From MKUN01 sp964481425 (GTDB taxonomy: Bacteria; Bacteroidota; Bacteroidia; Chitinophagales; Chitinophagaceae): DNA of 64,000 nucleotides. Shown in pieces: positions 52,216-61,793 of the stretch. Under the pieces are notes generated by a model that was not told where the DNA came from, did not search any database, and worked only from the letters and a program-made list of their open reading frames with translations. The stretch lies in NCBI GenBank assembly GCA_964481425.1, contig CAYZTM010000019.1:1-64000 (forward strand). The letters are read 5' to 3'. The position numbers and the translations under genes were made by a program. The stretch's first letter is position 1. Every line of letters begins with the position of its first letter.

Positions 52216-54480
52216 ATGGCATTTGATCTTGACCTCATTCAGCGCGTCTATGCTCAGCTTCCCGAGAAGGTAGCAGCTGCCCGCAAACTATTAGGACGCC
52301 CCCTTACCCAGGCCGAAAAAATATTATATGCACACAGTTACGAAACGGCGAAGAGGGCTTATGAAAGAGGCAAGGACTATGTGAACTTTGCCCCGGACCG
52401 CGTGGCTATGCAGGATGCTACCGCACAGATGGCCCTGCTACAGTTCATGACCTGTGGCCGTGATAAAGTAGCAGTACCCAGCACCGTGCATTGCGACCAC
52501 CTGATACAGGCAAAGACAGGCGCTGCAGCTGACCTTGCCACTGCCAATGAAGTGAATAAGGAAGTTTACGATTTCCTCTCCTCCATATCAAATAAATACG
52601 GCATTGGCTTCTGGAAGCCCGGTGCAGGTATCATTCACCAGGTAGTGCTGGAAAACTATGCATTCCCCGGCGGTATGATGATAGGTACCGATAGCCATAC
52701 GCCTAATGCAGGCGGCCTTGGCATGATAGCCATAGGCGTTGGTGGAGCTGATGCCGTAGACGTAATGGCCGGCCTGCCATGGGAACTGAAAATGCCTAAG
52801 CTGATAGGCGTTAAGCTCACAGGCAAAATGAATGGCTGGACATCTGCAAAAGATATTATCCTGAAAGTTGCCGGCATCCTGACCGTTAAGGGCGGCACCG
52901 GCGCTATCGTAGAGTACTTTGGCCCCGGCGCGGAAACGTTAAGCTGCACCGGTAAAGGCACTATATGTAATATGGGTGCGGAAATAGGCGCTACCTGCTC
53001 ACTCTTTGCATACGATGACAAGATGGGCGAGTACCTCAGCGCTACCAACCGCGAAGAGATAGCCAAACTGGCAAACGGCATCAGGGAGCACCTGCGTTCT
53101 GATAAGGAAGTATATGACAACCCGGAAACCTTCTATGACCAGCTGATCGAGATCAATCTTGATGAACTGGAGCCTTATGTGAACGGGCCATTTACTCCTG
53201 ATCTTGCCACCCCCATCAGCCAGATGGCCGATGCCGTAAAACAGCATGGCTGGCCTGATAAGGTGGAGGTTGCCCTCATAGGCTCATGTACCAACTCTTC
53301 TTACGAAGATATTTCCCGCTCTGCATTCATTGCTCGTAATGCCATGAAAAAGGGCCTCAAGGCTAAGAGCGAATTTACCATCACACCGGGATCGGAAATG
53401 GTGCGCTATACTATAGACCGCGACGGCATGCTCGATACCTTCGACCAAATGGGCGGCATAGTGTTGGCTAATGCCTGTGGCCCTTGTATTGGTCAGTGGG
53501 CACGCCATATAGACGACCCTACCCGTAAGAATACGATCGTTACTTCTTTCAACCGCAACTTCGCCAAGCGTAATGATGGTCTTTCGAGTACACACGCTTT
53601 CGTAGCCTCTCCTGAAATAGTTACTGCGTTTGCTATTGCAGGCAGCCTGAGCTTCAACCCGCTTAAGGATAAGCTTACTAATGATAATGGCGAAGAAGTA
53701 ATGCTCGATGAGCCCAGCGGTTATGAGCTGCCTCCGAAAGGTTTTGCGGTTGACGATGCCGGCTACCAGGCCCCTGCTATAGACGGCAGTAAAGTATCGG
53801 TTGTGGTTAACCCCGCCAGCGACAGGTTGCAGCTTCTTGCGCCCTTCACTGCATGGGAAGGCACCGACCTTAGCGGTATGAAACTGCTAATCAAGGCCTT
53901 CGGCAAATGTACTACCGACCACATCTCAATGGCCGGCCCATGGCTTAAATACCGTGGCCATCTTGACAATATCTCTAACAACATGCTGATCGGCGCTATC
54001 AACGCCTTCAACATGGAGACCAATAAAGTAAAGAACCAGCTCACAGGCCAGTATGGCGAAGTACCGGCCACTGCACGTGCCTATAAAGCTGAGGGCATTG
54101 GCAGCGTGGTAGTGGGAGATGAGAACTATGGGGAAGGCAGCTCGCGTGAACACGCTGCAATGGAACCCCGTCACCTCGGCGTTCGTGCCATTGTGGTAAA
54201 AAGCTTCGCACGTATCCACGAGACCAACCTGAAAAAACAGGGTATGCTTGCACTTACCTTTGCCGACAAGCAAGACTATGATAAAGTGCAGGAAGACGAT
54301 ACCATTGACATTACCGGGCTAACATCCTTTGAACCGGGGGTACAGCTGACCATGGTACTGCACCATGCTGACGGCAGCACGGACGAAGTGAAGCTGAACC
54401 ATACCTACAACCACCAGCAGATCGAGTGGTTCAAGGCAGGCGGCGCTCTCAACGTTATCCGCCAGGAGTTCGCAGCCTAA
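52216..54480 (+). CDS. acn: Aconitate hydratase, mitochondrial type
   Basis: 754 residues. The three [4Fe-4S] ligands are Cys358 (GSCTNSS), Cys421 and Cys424 (ACGPCIGQ), the same numbers as in mammalian mitochondrial aconitase. GTDSHTPNAGGLGMIAIGVG and the swivel-domain motif GDENYGEGSSREHAAMEPRH are intact. It isomerises citrate to isocitrate in the TCA cycle. The mitochondrial-type enzyme is usual in Bacteroidota. It is monocistronic with its own promoter and a hairpin after the stop. Confidence 0.97.
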   Translation: MAFDLDLIQRVYAQLPEKVAAARKLLGRPLTQAEKILYAHSYETAKRAYERGKDYVNFAPDRVAMQDATAQMALLQFMTCGRDKVAVPSTVHCDHLIQAKTGAAADLATANEVNKEVYDFLSSISNKYGIGFWKPGAGIIHQVVLENYAFPGGMMIGTDSHTPNAGGLGMIAIGVGGADAVDVMAGLPWELKMPKLIGVKLTGKMNGWTSAKDIILKVAGILTVKGGTGAIVEYFGPGAETLSCTGKGTICNMGAEIGATCSLFAYDDKMGEYLSATNREEIAKLANGIREHLRSDKEVYDNPETFYDQLIEINLDELEPYVNGPFTPDLATPISQMADAVKQHGWPDKVEVALIGSCTNSSYEDISRSAFIARNAMKKGLKAKSEFTITPGSEMVRYTIDRDGMLDTFDQMGGIVLANACGPCIGQWARHIDDPTRKNTIVTSFNRNFAKRNDGLSSTHAFVASPEIVTAFAIAGSLSFNPLKDKLTNDNGEEVMLDEPSGYELPPKGFAVDDAGYQAPAIDGSKVSVVVNPASDRLQLLAPFTAWEGTDLSGMKLLIKAFGKCTTDHISMAGPWLKYRGHLDNISNNMLIGAINAFNMETNKVKNQLTGQYGEVPATARAYKAEGIGSVVVGDENYGEGSSREHAAMEPRHLGVRAIVVKSFARIHETNLKKQGMLALTFADKQDYDKVQEDDTIDITGLTSFEPGVQLTMVLHHADGSTDEVKLNHTYNHQQIEWFKAGGALNVIRQEFAA

Positions 54481-54501
54481 AAGCCATTAAATCAAGTGAT
54501 C

Positions 54502-54537
54502 CAATGCCCTCCTCGCGGTAACGCAAGGAGGGCATTG
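54502..54537 (+). terminator. Terminator-like hairpin after aconitase
   Basis: CAATGCCCTCCT / AGGAGGGCATTG, a 12-bp perfect stem; the tail (AAATTTCAA) has few T residues, so termination may be partial. Confidence 0.65.
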
Positions 54538-54614
54538 AAATTTCAACGAACAGGCCAAATTTAAAATCCTGTTAATCCTCGAAACCATGTAAATCGCGGT
54601 TTAGAATTTTTCTT

Positions 54615-54622
54615 TATTTTTA
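54615..54622 (+). promoter_or_regulatory. Possible pspC -7 box, leaderless geometry
   Basis: TATTTTTA (one mismatch) lies 4 bp before the ATG at 54627. Confidence 0.35.
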
Positions 54623-54626
54623 CCAC

Positions 54627-54857
54627 ATGCGCCGCATTTATGATATCAAACACTTTATTGAATGGAAAGCCTTTGGCGTTTGTTCTGCCATAGGCGACAA
54701 ACTGGGAGTAGCCACATCCCGCATCCGCCTTTGGTTCATTTACATTTCTTTCCTTACGCTTGGCTCACCTATCGTTATTTACATGATACTGGCCTTCTGG
54801 ATGAATATGAAGCGCTACATCTTCATGAGCAGGCGCAACCCGCTGAAGTGGCTCTGA
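54627..54857 (+). CDS. PspC-domain membrane protein
   Basis: 76 residues. The PspC domain is shown by AFGVCSAIGDKLGVATSRIR followed by a transmembrane helix (about 37-60: WFIYISFLTLGSPIVIYMIL) and a basic tail. Such small PspC proteins take part in envelope stress responses or transcription control; here the role is open. It stands alone, with a weak promoter box 4 bp upstream. Confidence 0.85.
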   Translation: MRRIYDIKHFIEWKAFGVCSAIGDKLGVATSRIRLWFIYISFLTLGSPIVIYMILAFWMNMKRYIFMSRRNPLKWL

Positions 54858-54937
54858 TAAAACGTGCCTGCTAGCAATCCAAAAAATACAATGATCTGCA
54901 TCACCCGGGCTCTTTTTATCAAAGCGTAAAATTCCCC

Positions 54938-54945
54938 TACCTTTG
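54938..54945 (+). promoter_or_regulatory. trhO promoter -7 box
   Basis: TACCTTTG, a perfect match, 31 bp before the ATG. The leader contains AAGGAAGG 6 bp before the ATG, one of the few purine-rich possible ribosome binding sites here. Confidence 0.7.
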
Positions 54946-54976
54946 CACTTTCTCATTCTAAAAAGGAAGGTACACC

Positions 54977-56035
54977 ATGCCAGTGCTACACAACCGCGTC
55001 AACAATGAGGAACTGAAACAGCGTATGCTCGCCGAGACCGAGCCACGCACTACAGTATCCTTCTACCAGTACTTCAATATTGAAGACCCTGCAAAATTCC
55101 GCGACAAGCTATATATTAAGTTCACGAAGCTAAATGTATTTGGCCGCATTTACATCGCCCAAGAGGGTATCAATGCACAGATCAGTGTCCCCGAAAGCAA
55201 TTTTGAAGCTTTCCGCTCTGCTCTCTATTCCCTTGCTCCGGAGCTCGATGGTATACGCCTGAACATCGCAGTGGACGATGATGGCAAATCTTTCTGGGTA
55301 CTACGGGCAAAGGTCCGTCATAAGATAGTGGCCGATGGCATCGAAGACCCCACCTTCGACATCACTAAAAAAGGAAAATACCTCAAGGCAGCCGAGTATA
55401 ACGAACTGGCAGCCAAACCCGGCACCATAGTGGTGGATATGCGCAACCACTATGAATATGAGGTAGGACACTTTGAGAACGCTATAGAGATACCATCAGA
55501 CACCTTCCGCGACCAGCTGCCCATGACCGTGGATATGCTTAGGGACAAAAAGGAAGAAAATATTATCATGTACTGCACAGGCGGCATACGCTGCGAGAAA
55601 GCAAGCGCCTACCTGCTGCACAATGGTTTTAAGAATGTCTTCCACGTAGAGGGGGGGATCATTGAATATACCCGCAAAGCCCGCGAGCAGGGCCTGCCTA
55701 TAAAATTCATCGGGAAGAACTTCGTTTTCGATGAGCGCCTGGGCGAACGCATTACGGAGGATGTGATCGCATCCTGCCATATTTGCGGGAAGCCCTGTGA
55801 TACCCATACCAATTGCAAGAACGACGGCTGTCACCTGCTGTTCATCCAGTGCGAGGAATGCGCTACGAAATACGAAGGCTGCTGCAGCGAAGAATGCCGC
55901 GAGGAGATGCACCTGCCCAAAGACCAGCAACGTGAACGTCGTGCAGGCCGCGAAAATGGGCCCATGATCTTCAACAAGTCCAAAGACCATCCCCTCCGCA
56001 AGCACCGCGACGAGTGGAAACTGCAAAGGGAATAG
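54977..56035 (+). CDS. trhO: tRNA uridine(34) hydroxylase TrhO (rhodanese family)
   Basis: 352 residues. An N-terminal acylphosphatase-like domain (YQYFNIEDP, RIYIAQEGINAQISVP) is followed by a rhodanese domain with the active-site loop MYCTGGIRCEKASAYL (Cys200 and Cys206), and a C-terminal cysteine-rich segment (CHICGKPCDTHTNC) that probably binds zinc. TrhO makes 5-hydroxyuridine at tRNA position 34 with oxygen. It heads a likely operon with the DUF4287 gene (23 bp) and ctlX (1-bp overlap). Confidence 0.95.
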   Translation: MPVLHNRVNNEELKQRMLAETEPRTTVSFYQYFNIEDPAKFRDKLYIKFTKLNVFGRIYIAQEGINAQISVPESNFEAFRSALYSLAPELDGIRLNIAVDDDGKSFWVLRAKVRHKIVADGIEDPTFDITKKGKYLKAAEYNELAAKPGTIVVDMRNHYEYEVGHFENAIEIPSDTFRDQLPMTVDMLRDKKEENIIMYCTGGIRCEKASAYLLHNGFKNVFHVEGGIIEYTRKAREQGLPIKFIGKNFVFDERLGERITEDVIASCHICGKPCDTHTNCKNDGCHLLFIQCEECATKYEGCCSEECREEMHLPKDQQRERRAGRENGPMIFNKSKDHPLRKHRDEWKLQRE

Positions 56036-56058
56036 TATAACCTCAAATAATACCAGCC

Positions 56059-56268
56059 ATGAAAAAAGAATATTGGGACGTAGAAGATGCCCAGGTCATC
56101 GAAAAGACCGGCAAGAACATTGCCGAATGGATCAAAATACTTGATAAGTTCGGAGCGGCCGATAAGAAATCGAACGAGGTGGTTGGCCACCTGCAACAGG
56201 ACCATGATGTGCCCCGCTACTGGGCTCGTACCCTTACAACACATTACCTGAAAAAGAAAGGGAAATAA
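56059..56268 (+). CDS. DUF4287 small protein
   Basis: 69 residues, all helical and charged: VIEKTGKNIAEWIKILDKFG, then KSNEVVGHLQQDHDVPRYWA and a Lys-rich end. This is the DUF4287 pattern, where the conserved W and H residues are kept. Function unknown. Its stop overlaps the ctlX start (TAATG), so translation is coupled. Confidence 0.85.
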   Translation: MKKEYWDVEDAQVIEKTGKNIAEWIKILDKFGAADKKSNEVVGHLQQDHDVPRYWARTLTTHYLKKKGK

Positions 56269-57182
56269 TGCCCACATCCAATATACTATTGGTACGCCCT
56301 GCCCGATTTGGTTTCAACATTCAAACTGCAGACTCCAATGCTTTCCAGGACAGTAGCAACGGAGATGAAGAAGTGATAGCACGCAAGGCGCTCCTTGAGT
56401 TCGATCGTTTCGTGCAGGAACTCCAAGTAAAGGGGGTAAATTGCTTTGTCTTTGAGGACAATGCGGAGCCCATCAAACCCGATGCTATCTTCCCTAACAA
56501 CTGGGTATCTTTTCACCACGATGGCACCGTAGTGCTCTATCCTATGCTGGCCTCTAACCGCAGAGCCGAGCGCAGGCAGGACATCGTCGATGCACTCGCT
56601 GAAAAATTCAACATAAACAATATCATTGACCTAAGCGCACATGAAGCTGAAGGTCGCTTCCTGGAGGGTACAGGCAGCATTGTATTCGACCATGCAAATC
56701 ATATCGCTTATGCCTCGCTCTCCCCACGCACCGATGAAGAGCTGTTCCGCCAGTTGTGCAACAGACTCGACTACAGACCGGTGGTATTCTGTTCGTATGA
56801 TGCTCAGGGCCGCGCCGTCTACCATACCAATGTGATGATGTGCATTGCGCCGGGCTTTGCCATTGTATGCAGTAGCAGCATAACTGATGCTACCGAACGC
56901 CAACAGGTACTTGACACACTACAAGCCACGGGGCACGAAATAATTGATATCTCTATAAACCAAATGAACCACTTTGTGGGTAATATGCTGATGGTGCAAA
57001 ACAATGAGGGGAAGGAGATACTGGTACTATCCCAAACGGCTTTTGAAGCATTTGATGAGATGCAGGCTGAACAAATAAAAGCCTATACTGAACTGCGGCC
57101 AATAGCTATCAATACCATCGAGCAGATAGGCGGCGGCAGCGCCCGTTGTATGATGGCCGAGATATTTTTATCCCAACGATAG
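56268..57182 (+). CDS. ctlX: Citrulline-utilisation hydrolase CtlX (pentein fold)
   Basis: 304 residues. CtlX landmarks are LLVRPARFGFNIQTADSNAF at the N-terminus, PDAIFPNNWVSFHHDGT, LEGTGSIVFDH, the catalytic His region VYHTNVMMCI, and the nucleophile in GGGSARCMMAEI (Cys294). It belongs to the guanidino-group-modifying superfamily and is thought to act on citrulline or arginine-like compounds. It is last in the trhO-DUF4287-ctlX group. Directly convergent, 35 bp away, is a secreted deiminase-like gene of the same superfamily. Confidence 0.9.
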   Translation: MPTSNILLVRPARFGFNIQTADSNAFQDSSNGDEEVIARKALLEFDRFVQELQVKGVNCFVFEDNAEPIKPDAIFPNNWVSFHHDGTVVLYPMLASNRRAERRQDIVDALAEKFNINNIIDLSAHEAEGRFLEGTGSIVFDHANHIAYASLSPRTDEELFRQLCNRLDYRPVVFCSYDAQGRAVYHTNVMMCIAPGFAIVCSSSITDATERQQVLDTLQATGHEIIDISINQMNHFVGNMLMVQNNEGKEILVLSQTAFEAFDEMQAEQIKAYTELRPIAINTIEQIGGGSARCMMAEIFLSQR

Positions 57183-57217
57183 CCTGGGTATCCCAGGAGT
57201 GATGGGCCCGTAATTGC

Positions 57218-58954
57218 CTAATGCTGCACCACCACGCGCTGTGTCATCACATCGCCAGTACTACGCACCGTTACATAATAGATGCCTGCTGCCCAATCTT
57301 TCGAGTTGAAGAAGTAGAACGATTCACCGGCTTGTATCTTACCACTATGTACATGCTGCACGGGGCGACCCAGCACATCTGTTACATCTATCTCCACCGT
57401 ACAACCCGCGCTGCTCTTCAGCGGTATACAGGTAATGCCGTTTGATGGATTGGGAAATACGTCCTCTGCTTTGACTGTACTTATATTGGGCACACAAGCC
57501 GTACCTGTTACCAGGAAGCTCCAATAAGCAGCCGGGGCGGGCATAGGCCGCAGCTGCGACTTGCCGGATACGCTTGTGACCGATACATAGTAGTACACCC
57601 TGGTGCCCGCTGTTTGTGCCGGTATATTACCGCTCCAATAATCCGGCTGCGCTGTTTGGCTCATGCTCACCATGCTGTAGGGCTGCGTAGTGTCTGTTCG
57701 ATAGTATAGCTTAGCAGAAGCTATGCCCGAGCGGTGTTTCATGTAAGCCTTCACCTCGTAAGGACCGGTGAACGAAGTATCGTGCAATGCCTGGTGCGAT
57801 ATCAGCAGCGGGTCGCTGCTTCCTATCTCCTTTGTAATGCAATGCAGTGCCCCAGAGGCTGATATCATGCTTTCTACATTTATAGGTACTATGGTATAGC
57901 CCGGCAACGCCTCACGGTACACCCGCAGCGCCGTTGTGTCGTACTGCTCATAATAGGTGGGCACCAGTATGCTCTTGTTGATGAAGACCGAGTTGGTGTA
58001 AGTACGGTAGCTGGCCGCAGGCGGGTAAGTATTGTTGGCGCCCGATGGCATCGGTACCCTGTATATCTTATAAGGCGTACCATATACCGAGTTGAAATTG
58101 CTCAGCACATACAGCAGGTTGGCCTCCAGTTGGGGGCCGTCTGATGTATTGGCAGGAAACTGCCCAACGAGCAAGGTTTCCTCATCCAGTAGCTTGATGT
58201 GCATATCTATATGGTGTATACCGTCGTATGGCAGGGTATCCATCAGTATATAGCGGCTAATACCCATAAAGCGGCTCATAATGGTATCTATCTGTGCCTC
58301 GCTCTTGCTGCTGTTCTCCAATTCGATCAGCTTCGATGAGAAACCCGTCCCGAAGCCATCCACCATAAAATTGCCCCCGGTGTGCACCAGGTCGTTAGGC
58401 GCCTGTGTAGTACTGTACAAGGGCAGGTTCACTACCTGTGCTATCGCAGAGGGCACGGTATCGTCCTTCGGCCTGGGGCGGTTATATATCCAGTCCACAA
58501 GCAACAGGCTGTCCACATCGTTGGTATAAGCATTCCACTGCCCGTAGTCCCTTGCCCATACGCTGTTGTACGGCGCTATTACATAGGTAATGTTCGCGAG
58601 TGGTATAGCTGCATTCGTAAGGTAGTTCTTCACACTGTTCGAGTCGCTGCATACTATATATACCCTTGTCTCGGTTTGTGCAGCCTGTACTATTTGCGCC
58701 AGTATGCCGGGATATGATGTCCAGGTGATCATGATCCCATCTATCTCCTCCCACTCTGCCATTGTGCGCACATGTCCTGCAGGTGGTGTGGTTATCGAGT
58801 AGGCGGCAGGGCTTACATTATGCAAGTAGCCGCCCATAATATTGCGTTCAGCAGCCGTCATAAACGCAGGTAGCAAGCCTTGCGCATACACCGCATGGCC
58901 ACATATCGCAACGCAAAAAACACCTAATAATATGCTGGTAAATATGCGCTTCAT
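57218..58954 (-). CDS. Secreted peptidylarginine/agmatine-deiminase-like protein with T9SS domain
   Basis: 578 residues from the ATG at 58954 (MKRIFTSILLGVFCVAICG, signal peptide ending VYAQ); an ATG three codons earlier is also possible. The PAD_porph/agmatine-deiminase fold carries the likely catalytic set Asp136 (SVWARDYGQW), His248 and Asp250 (GIHHIDMHIK), Asn321 (YTNSVFINK) and Cys372 (GALHCITKEIG), comparable with the Porphyromonas secreted enzyme in order and spacing. An Ig-like domain (about 405-485) and a type A T9SS sorting domain (VFPNPSNG, DVLGRPVQHV) follow. It may turn arginine in peptides into citrulline outside the cell; agmatine or free arginine are alternatives. Confidence 0.88.
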   Translation of the reverse strand: MKRIFTSILLGVFCVAICGHAVYAQGLLPAFMTAAERNIMGGYLHNVSPAAYSITTPPAGHVRTMAEWEEIDGIMITWTSYPGILAQIVQAAQTETRVYIVCSDSNSVKNYLTNAAIPLANITYVIAPYNSVWARDYGQWNAYTNDVDSLLLVDWIYNRPRPKDDTVPSAIAQVVNLPLYSTTQAPNDLVHTGGNFMVDGFGTGFSSKLIELENSSKSEAQIDTIMSRFMGISRYILMDTLPYDGIHHIDMHIKLLDEETLLVGQFPANTSDGPQLEANLLYVLSNFNSVYGTPYKIYRVPMPSGANNTYPPAASYRTYTNSVFINKSILVPTYYEQYDTTALRVYREALPGYTIVPINVESMISASGALHCITKEIGSSDPLLISHQALHDTSFTGPYEVKAYMKHRSGIASAKLYYRTDTTQPYSMVSMSQTAQPDYWSGNIPAQTAGTRVYYYVSVTSVSGKSQLRPMPAPAAYWSFLVTGTACVPNISTVKAEDVFPNPSNGITCIPLKSSAGCTVEIDVTDVLGRPVQHVHSGKIQAGESFYFFNSKDWAAGIYYVTVRSTGDVMTQRVVVQH

Positions 58955-59143
58955 ATATCCCATTTTTTATAAAGCTAATAAAAATATGGGACGGCTGAAT
59001 CTACTACATGCTATATACAAAGGATTTTGCCATGACGAGATACCCAAAACAAGATTATATATCCCGGTATAGAAAGTCTCCCGAACAGGAATATTCTAAA
59101 ACCCGCCGGTATCGATATGTCTTCGTGATACAGCCAGGTCCTT

Positions 59144-60301
59144 TTAGTTTCCCGGGCAATAGTGATCATAAGCCTTTTCAATAAAACCATTGCCCAGTTC
59201 CTTCAAATTATAGGAAGTATAAACAAAGATCAGGCAATCGGTATGTTCCAACTCCTCCTGCCAGTTTATTTGCTCTATTGGTAGTGGCGACATTTGCCTT
59301 GCTGTTCTCTCTTCATCAGTCATCTCATGAAAATAAAACCAGAATTGCCAATGCTTGTTTACATTTTCCATCATCTTATCTTCAATCAGCGTCCACACAA
59401 AACTGTCGCCTATATATATGGCACTTGGTTTGGTCTGCATGCCGTCACCCACATAGGCTATGTCCGGGTAAACCAGAGTGTCAGCTGCGGCGGGGAAAAT
59501 AAGGTTTACGAGTTGACCGATATCATCATCCTTACCTTTCGCAATAGTCCTTACCCGGCCTTTCATAACAAGATGCGGCATCCTTATGTGCCTGGCCTGC
59601 TCAACATATTTAATGAGACTATCCGCAGCAAACGCAGCGCCAAATTGCGTCCAGTGTATCCCATGCCTGCTTATCAACAGGTCGCCATATTTGGGCTTTA
59701 AAGAAAGGAGCAAGCTGTTCATATCCAGCTGATGAACACCAAGTGAATCGCCAATATATTTGAATAGCTCCCTGCTCGTCTTGCCCTCATTTTTCCTGCT
59801 GTAGTAGACCTCATCAGGAAGATATTCAGGAAAGATATCGGCCTTTGAGGGTGCATGTACCAACAATACCGTTTTCCCCATATTTTCAAGGGTATCCTGT
59901 AGCGCCTTGAGTTTATGCATCAGATCACAGGCCAGATTAGTGTCAGCAATATTTTGGCTAAAATGGTCTTTAACATAAGCATCAAGGAAAAGATATCCAT
60001 CTTTCCCGACGATAACATTTCCCGGATGAGCTATCTTAAAAACAGAGAAGTCAACCTGGTTGTTCAGTCGTACCAGCCAGGGGCGTAGGCCGATGTGATC
60101 ATTTACATATTTGTTCTTTGCATCCTGGTATGTACCCTCTTTCCAATTCTTGACCGTGAAGCTATCATCCGGAGCAAGGTCATAGGCCCCGTAAAGCTCC
60201 TTCACCTTTATGAAATGAAACTTCTCCTGAAGCATGGGCAACAACAGCAATCCAAACATTAATATCAGAAGCACCTTTTTTATTTTTTCGCTCACTATCA
60301 A
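59144..60301 (-). CDS. AlgX/AlgJ-like SGNH O-acetyltransferase partner
   Basis: 385 residues with one N-terminal membrane helix (about 9-24) and a periplasmic SGNH-type domain. Likely catalytic elements are IYIGDSF (Ser) and SRHGIHWTQFGAAFAAD, where the His-Trp pair is kept but the Asp of the DxHW motif is Gly. The start is not ATG: a TTG at 60301 overlaps the stop of the upstream gene, and a GTG at 60295 is the alternative. Together with the MBOAT protein it probably acetylates an exported polysaccharide. Confidence 0.82.
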   Translation of the reverse strand: MIVSEKIKKVLLILMFGLLLLPMLQEKFHFIKVKELYGAYDLAPDDSFTVKNWKEGTYQDAKNKYVNDHIGLRPWLVRLNNQVDFSVFKIAHPGNVIVGKDGYLFLDAYVKDHFSQNIADTNLACDLMHKLKALQDTLENMGKTVLLVHAPSKADIFPEYLPDEVYYSRKNEGKTSRELFKYIGDSLGVHQLDMNSLLLSLKPKYGDLLISRHGIHWTQFGAAFAADSLIKYVEQARHIRMPHLVMKGRVRTIAKGKDDDIGQLVNLIFPAAADTLVYPDIAYVGDGMQTKPSAIYIGDSFVWTLIEDKMMENVNKHWQFWFYFHEMTDEERTARQMSPLPIEQINWQEELEHTDCLIFVYTSYNLKELGNGFIEKAYDHYCPGN

Positions 60302-61722
60302 AATCTGAAATATATAAATGGGTTAAAGGAAGTAGTTGTAATTCTGGCTACTGACAGAATGCACAATGAAAGCGCGATACAAGTCATGACCAAATGCCTC
60401 CTCAGGGTATAGGGCTCGAAGTAGATCTTGCGTTGTACTGTTCTTCCCCACTTATGTAGCGTAAAGAACGAGAAGAAAGCCGCAACGGGTATCATCCATA
60501 AATATTGAGGATCGGGCCACCAGTTGTAGTTAAAGTTCCTCCATGAGAACATTGTATGCAAATATGCCAACGAAGGATGGATGTCCTCTATCCTGAAAAA
60601 CACCCAACCCACCATTACTACAAAAAAGGAATAAATAACAGAGAGTTTGCCGATCCTAGCGAGCCACCTGCCCAAGAACAAACGCTCCAGCACCAGGAAT
60701 ATACCATGGTAGGCGCCCCATACAATAAAGCCCCATGCGGCACCGTGCCATAGACCGGATGCGAGAAAAACTATCCAGAGATTAAAATATAGTCTAAGCT
60801 TGCTTTTAACCCTGTTTCCCCCAAGAGGTATGTACAAATAATCGCGCATCCATGCCCCTAAAGTAATATGCCATTTCCTCCAGAAATCTGTAATTGACCT
60901 TGCGGTATATGGGTTGTCAAAATTTTCAGGAAAGCGGAAACCCATCATTTGACCAAGCCCAATCGCCATATCTGAATACCCCGAAAAATCAAAATATATC
61001 TGGAAAGTATAGCATAATGCACCCAGCCACGCGGTAGCCGTAGATAGCTGGTCGTGAGGTATTTTGAAGATCAGGTCAGCCTCAAAGCCGATAGCGTTCG
61101 CAATAAGTACCTTTTTCCCTAAACCAATAAAAAAACGATATAGCCCTCTGAGTCGATTTTCTGTAGTCTCATGGTCTGTATGACCATATATCTGGTCGGC
61201 AAAATCGTGGTACCTTATGATCGGACCCGCAATAAGCTTGGGAAACAGAATGATATATAACTGATAATCCCAAAACTTTTTAAGAGGCTGATGAACATTC
61301 CTGTACACATCAATCACGTATGTCAGTGTTTCAAACGTGTAGAATGAAATCCCTATTGGCAATACCAATTTCACCCAATTTATTGTTGGTACACCAAAAT
61401 GATAAAATACCCGGTTTAAATTACCAATGAAAAAATTGCTGTATTTGAAGTAAAAAAGCAGGCCGAGATTGATAGACAATGACAAAAACAGCAATGCTGT
61501 TCTCATAATTTTTTTATTGGTACGCCACATACGCCCCACTACATAAAAATCCACAAAGGTGGTACCCAGTATAACAAATATGAATTTTGGAGCTCCCCAG
61601 GCGTAAAAGAGAATACTTCCACATAATATGATCGCATTCTTGAACCGCTTATCCGACATGAAATAGAGCAGAAAGAAAATAGGGAGAAAATAGAAGATAA
61701 ATATTATGCTGCTGAATACCAT
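60298..61722 (-). CDS. MBOAT-family O-acyltransferase (AlgI-like)
   Basis: 474 residues with about ten transmembrane helices. MBOAT landmarks are FPKLIAGPIIRYHDF, YFDFSGYSDMAIGLGQMMGF, NFDNPYTARSITDFWRKWHI (conserved W-H region) and the catalytic His in LASGLWHGAAWGFIVWGAYH. It passes acetyl groups from cytoplasmic donors across the inner membrane to a polysaccharide O-acetyltransferase. It is first in a two-gene operon with the AlgX-like gene (4-bp overlap) and divergent from GH16. Confidence 0.94.
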   Translation of the reverse strand: MVFSSIIFIFYFLPIFFLLYFMSDKRFKNAIILCGSILFYAWGAPKFIFVILGTTFVDFYVVGRMWRTNKKIMRTALLFLSLSINLGLLFYFKYSNFFIGNLNRVFYHFGVPTINWVKLVLPIGISFYTFETLTYVIDVYRNVHQPLKKFWDYQLYIILFPKLIAGPIIRYHDFADQIYGHTDHETTENRLRGLYRFFIGLGKKVLIANAIGFEADLIFKIPHDQLSTATAWLGALCYTFQIYFDFSGYSDMAIGLGQMMGFRFPENFDNPYTARSITDFWRKWHITLGAWMRDYLYIPLGGNRVKSKLRLYFNLWIVFLASGLWHGAAWGFIVWGAYHGIFLVLERLFLGRWLARIGKLSVIYSFFVVMVGWVFFRIEDIHPSLAYLHTMFSWRNFNYNWWPDPQYLWMIPVAAFFSFFTLHKWGRTVQRKIYFEPYTLRRHLVMTCIALSLCILSVARITTTSFNPFIYFRF

Positions 61723-61793
61723 TAACCGGGAATAAAAATGAACAATCAGATATCAACCACACAGATCAGTATTCTAAAGTAGTATCTCTGCAG

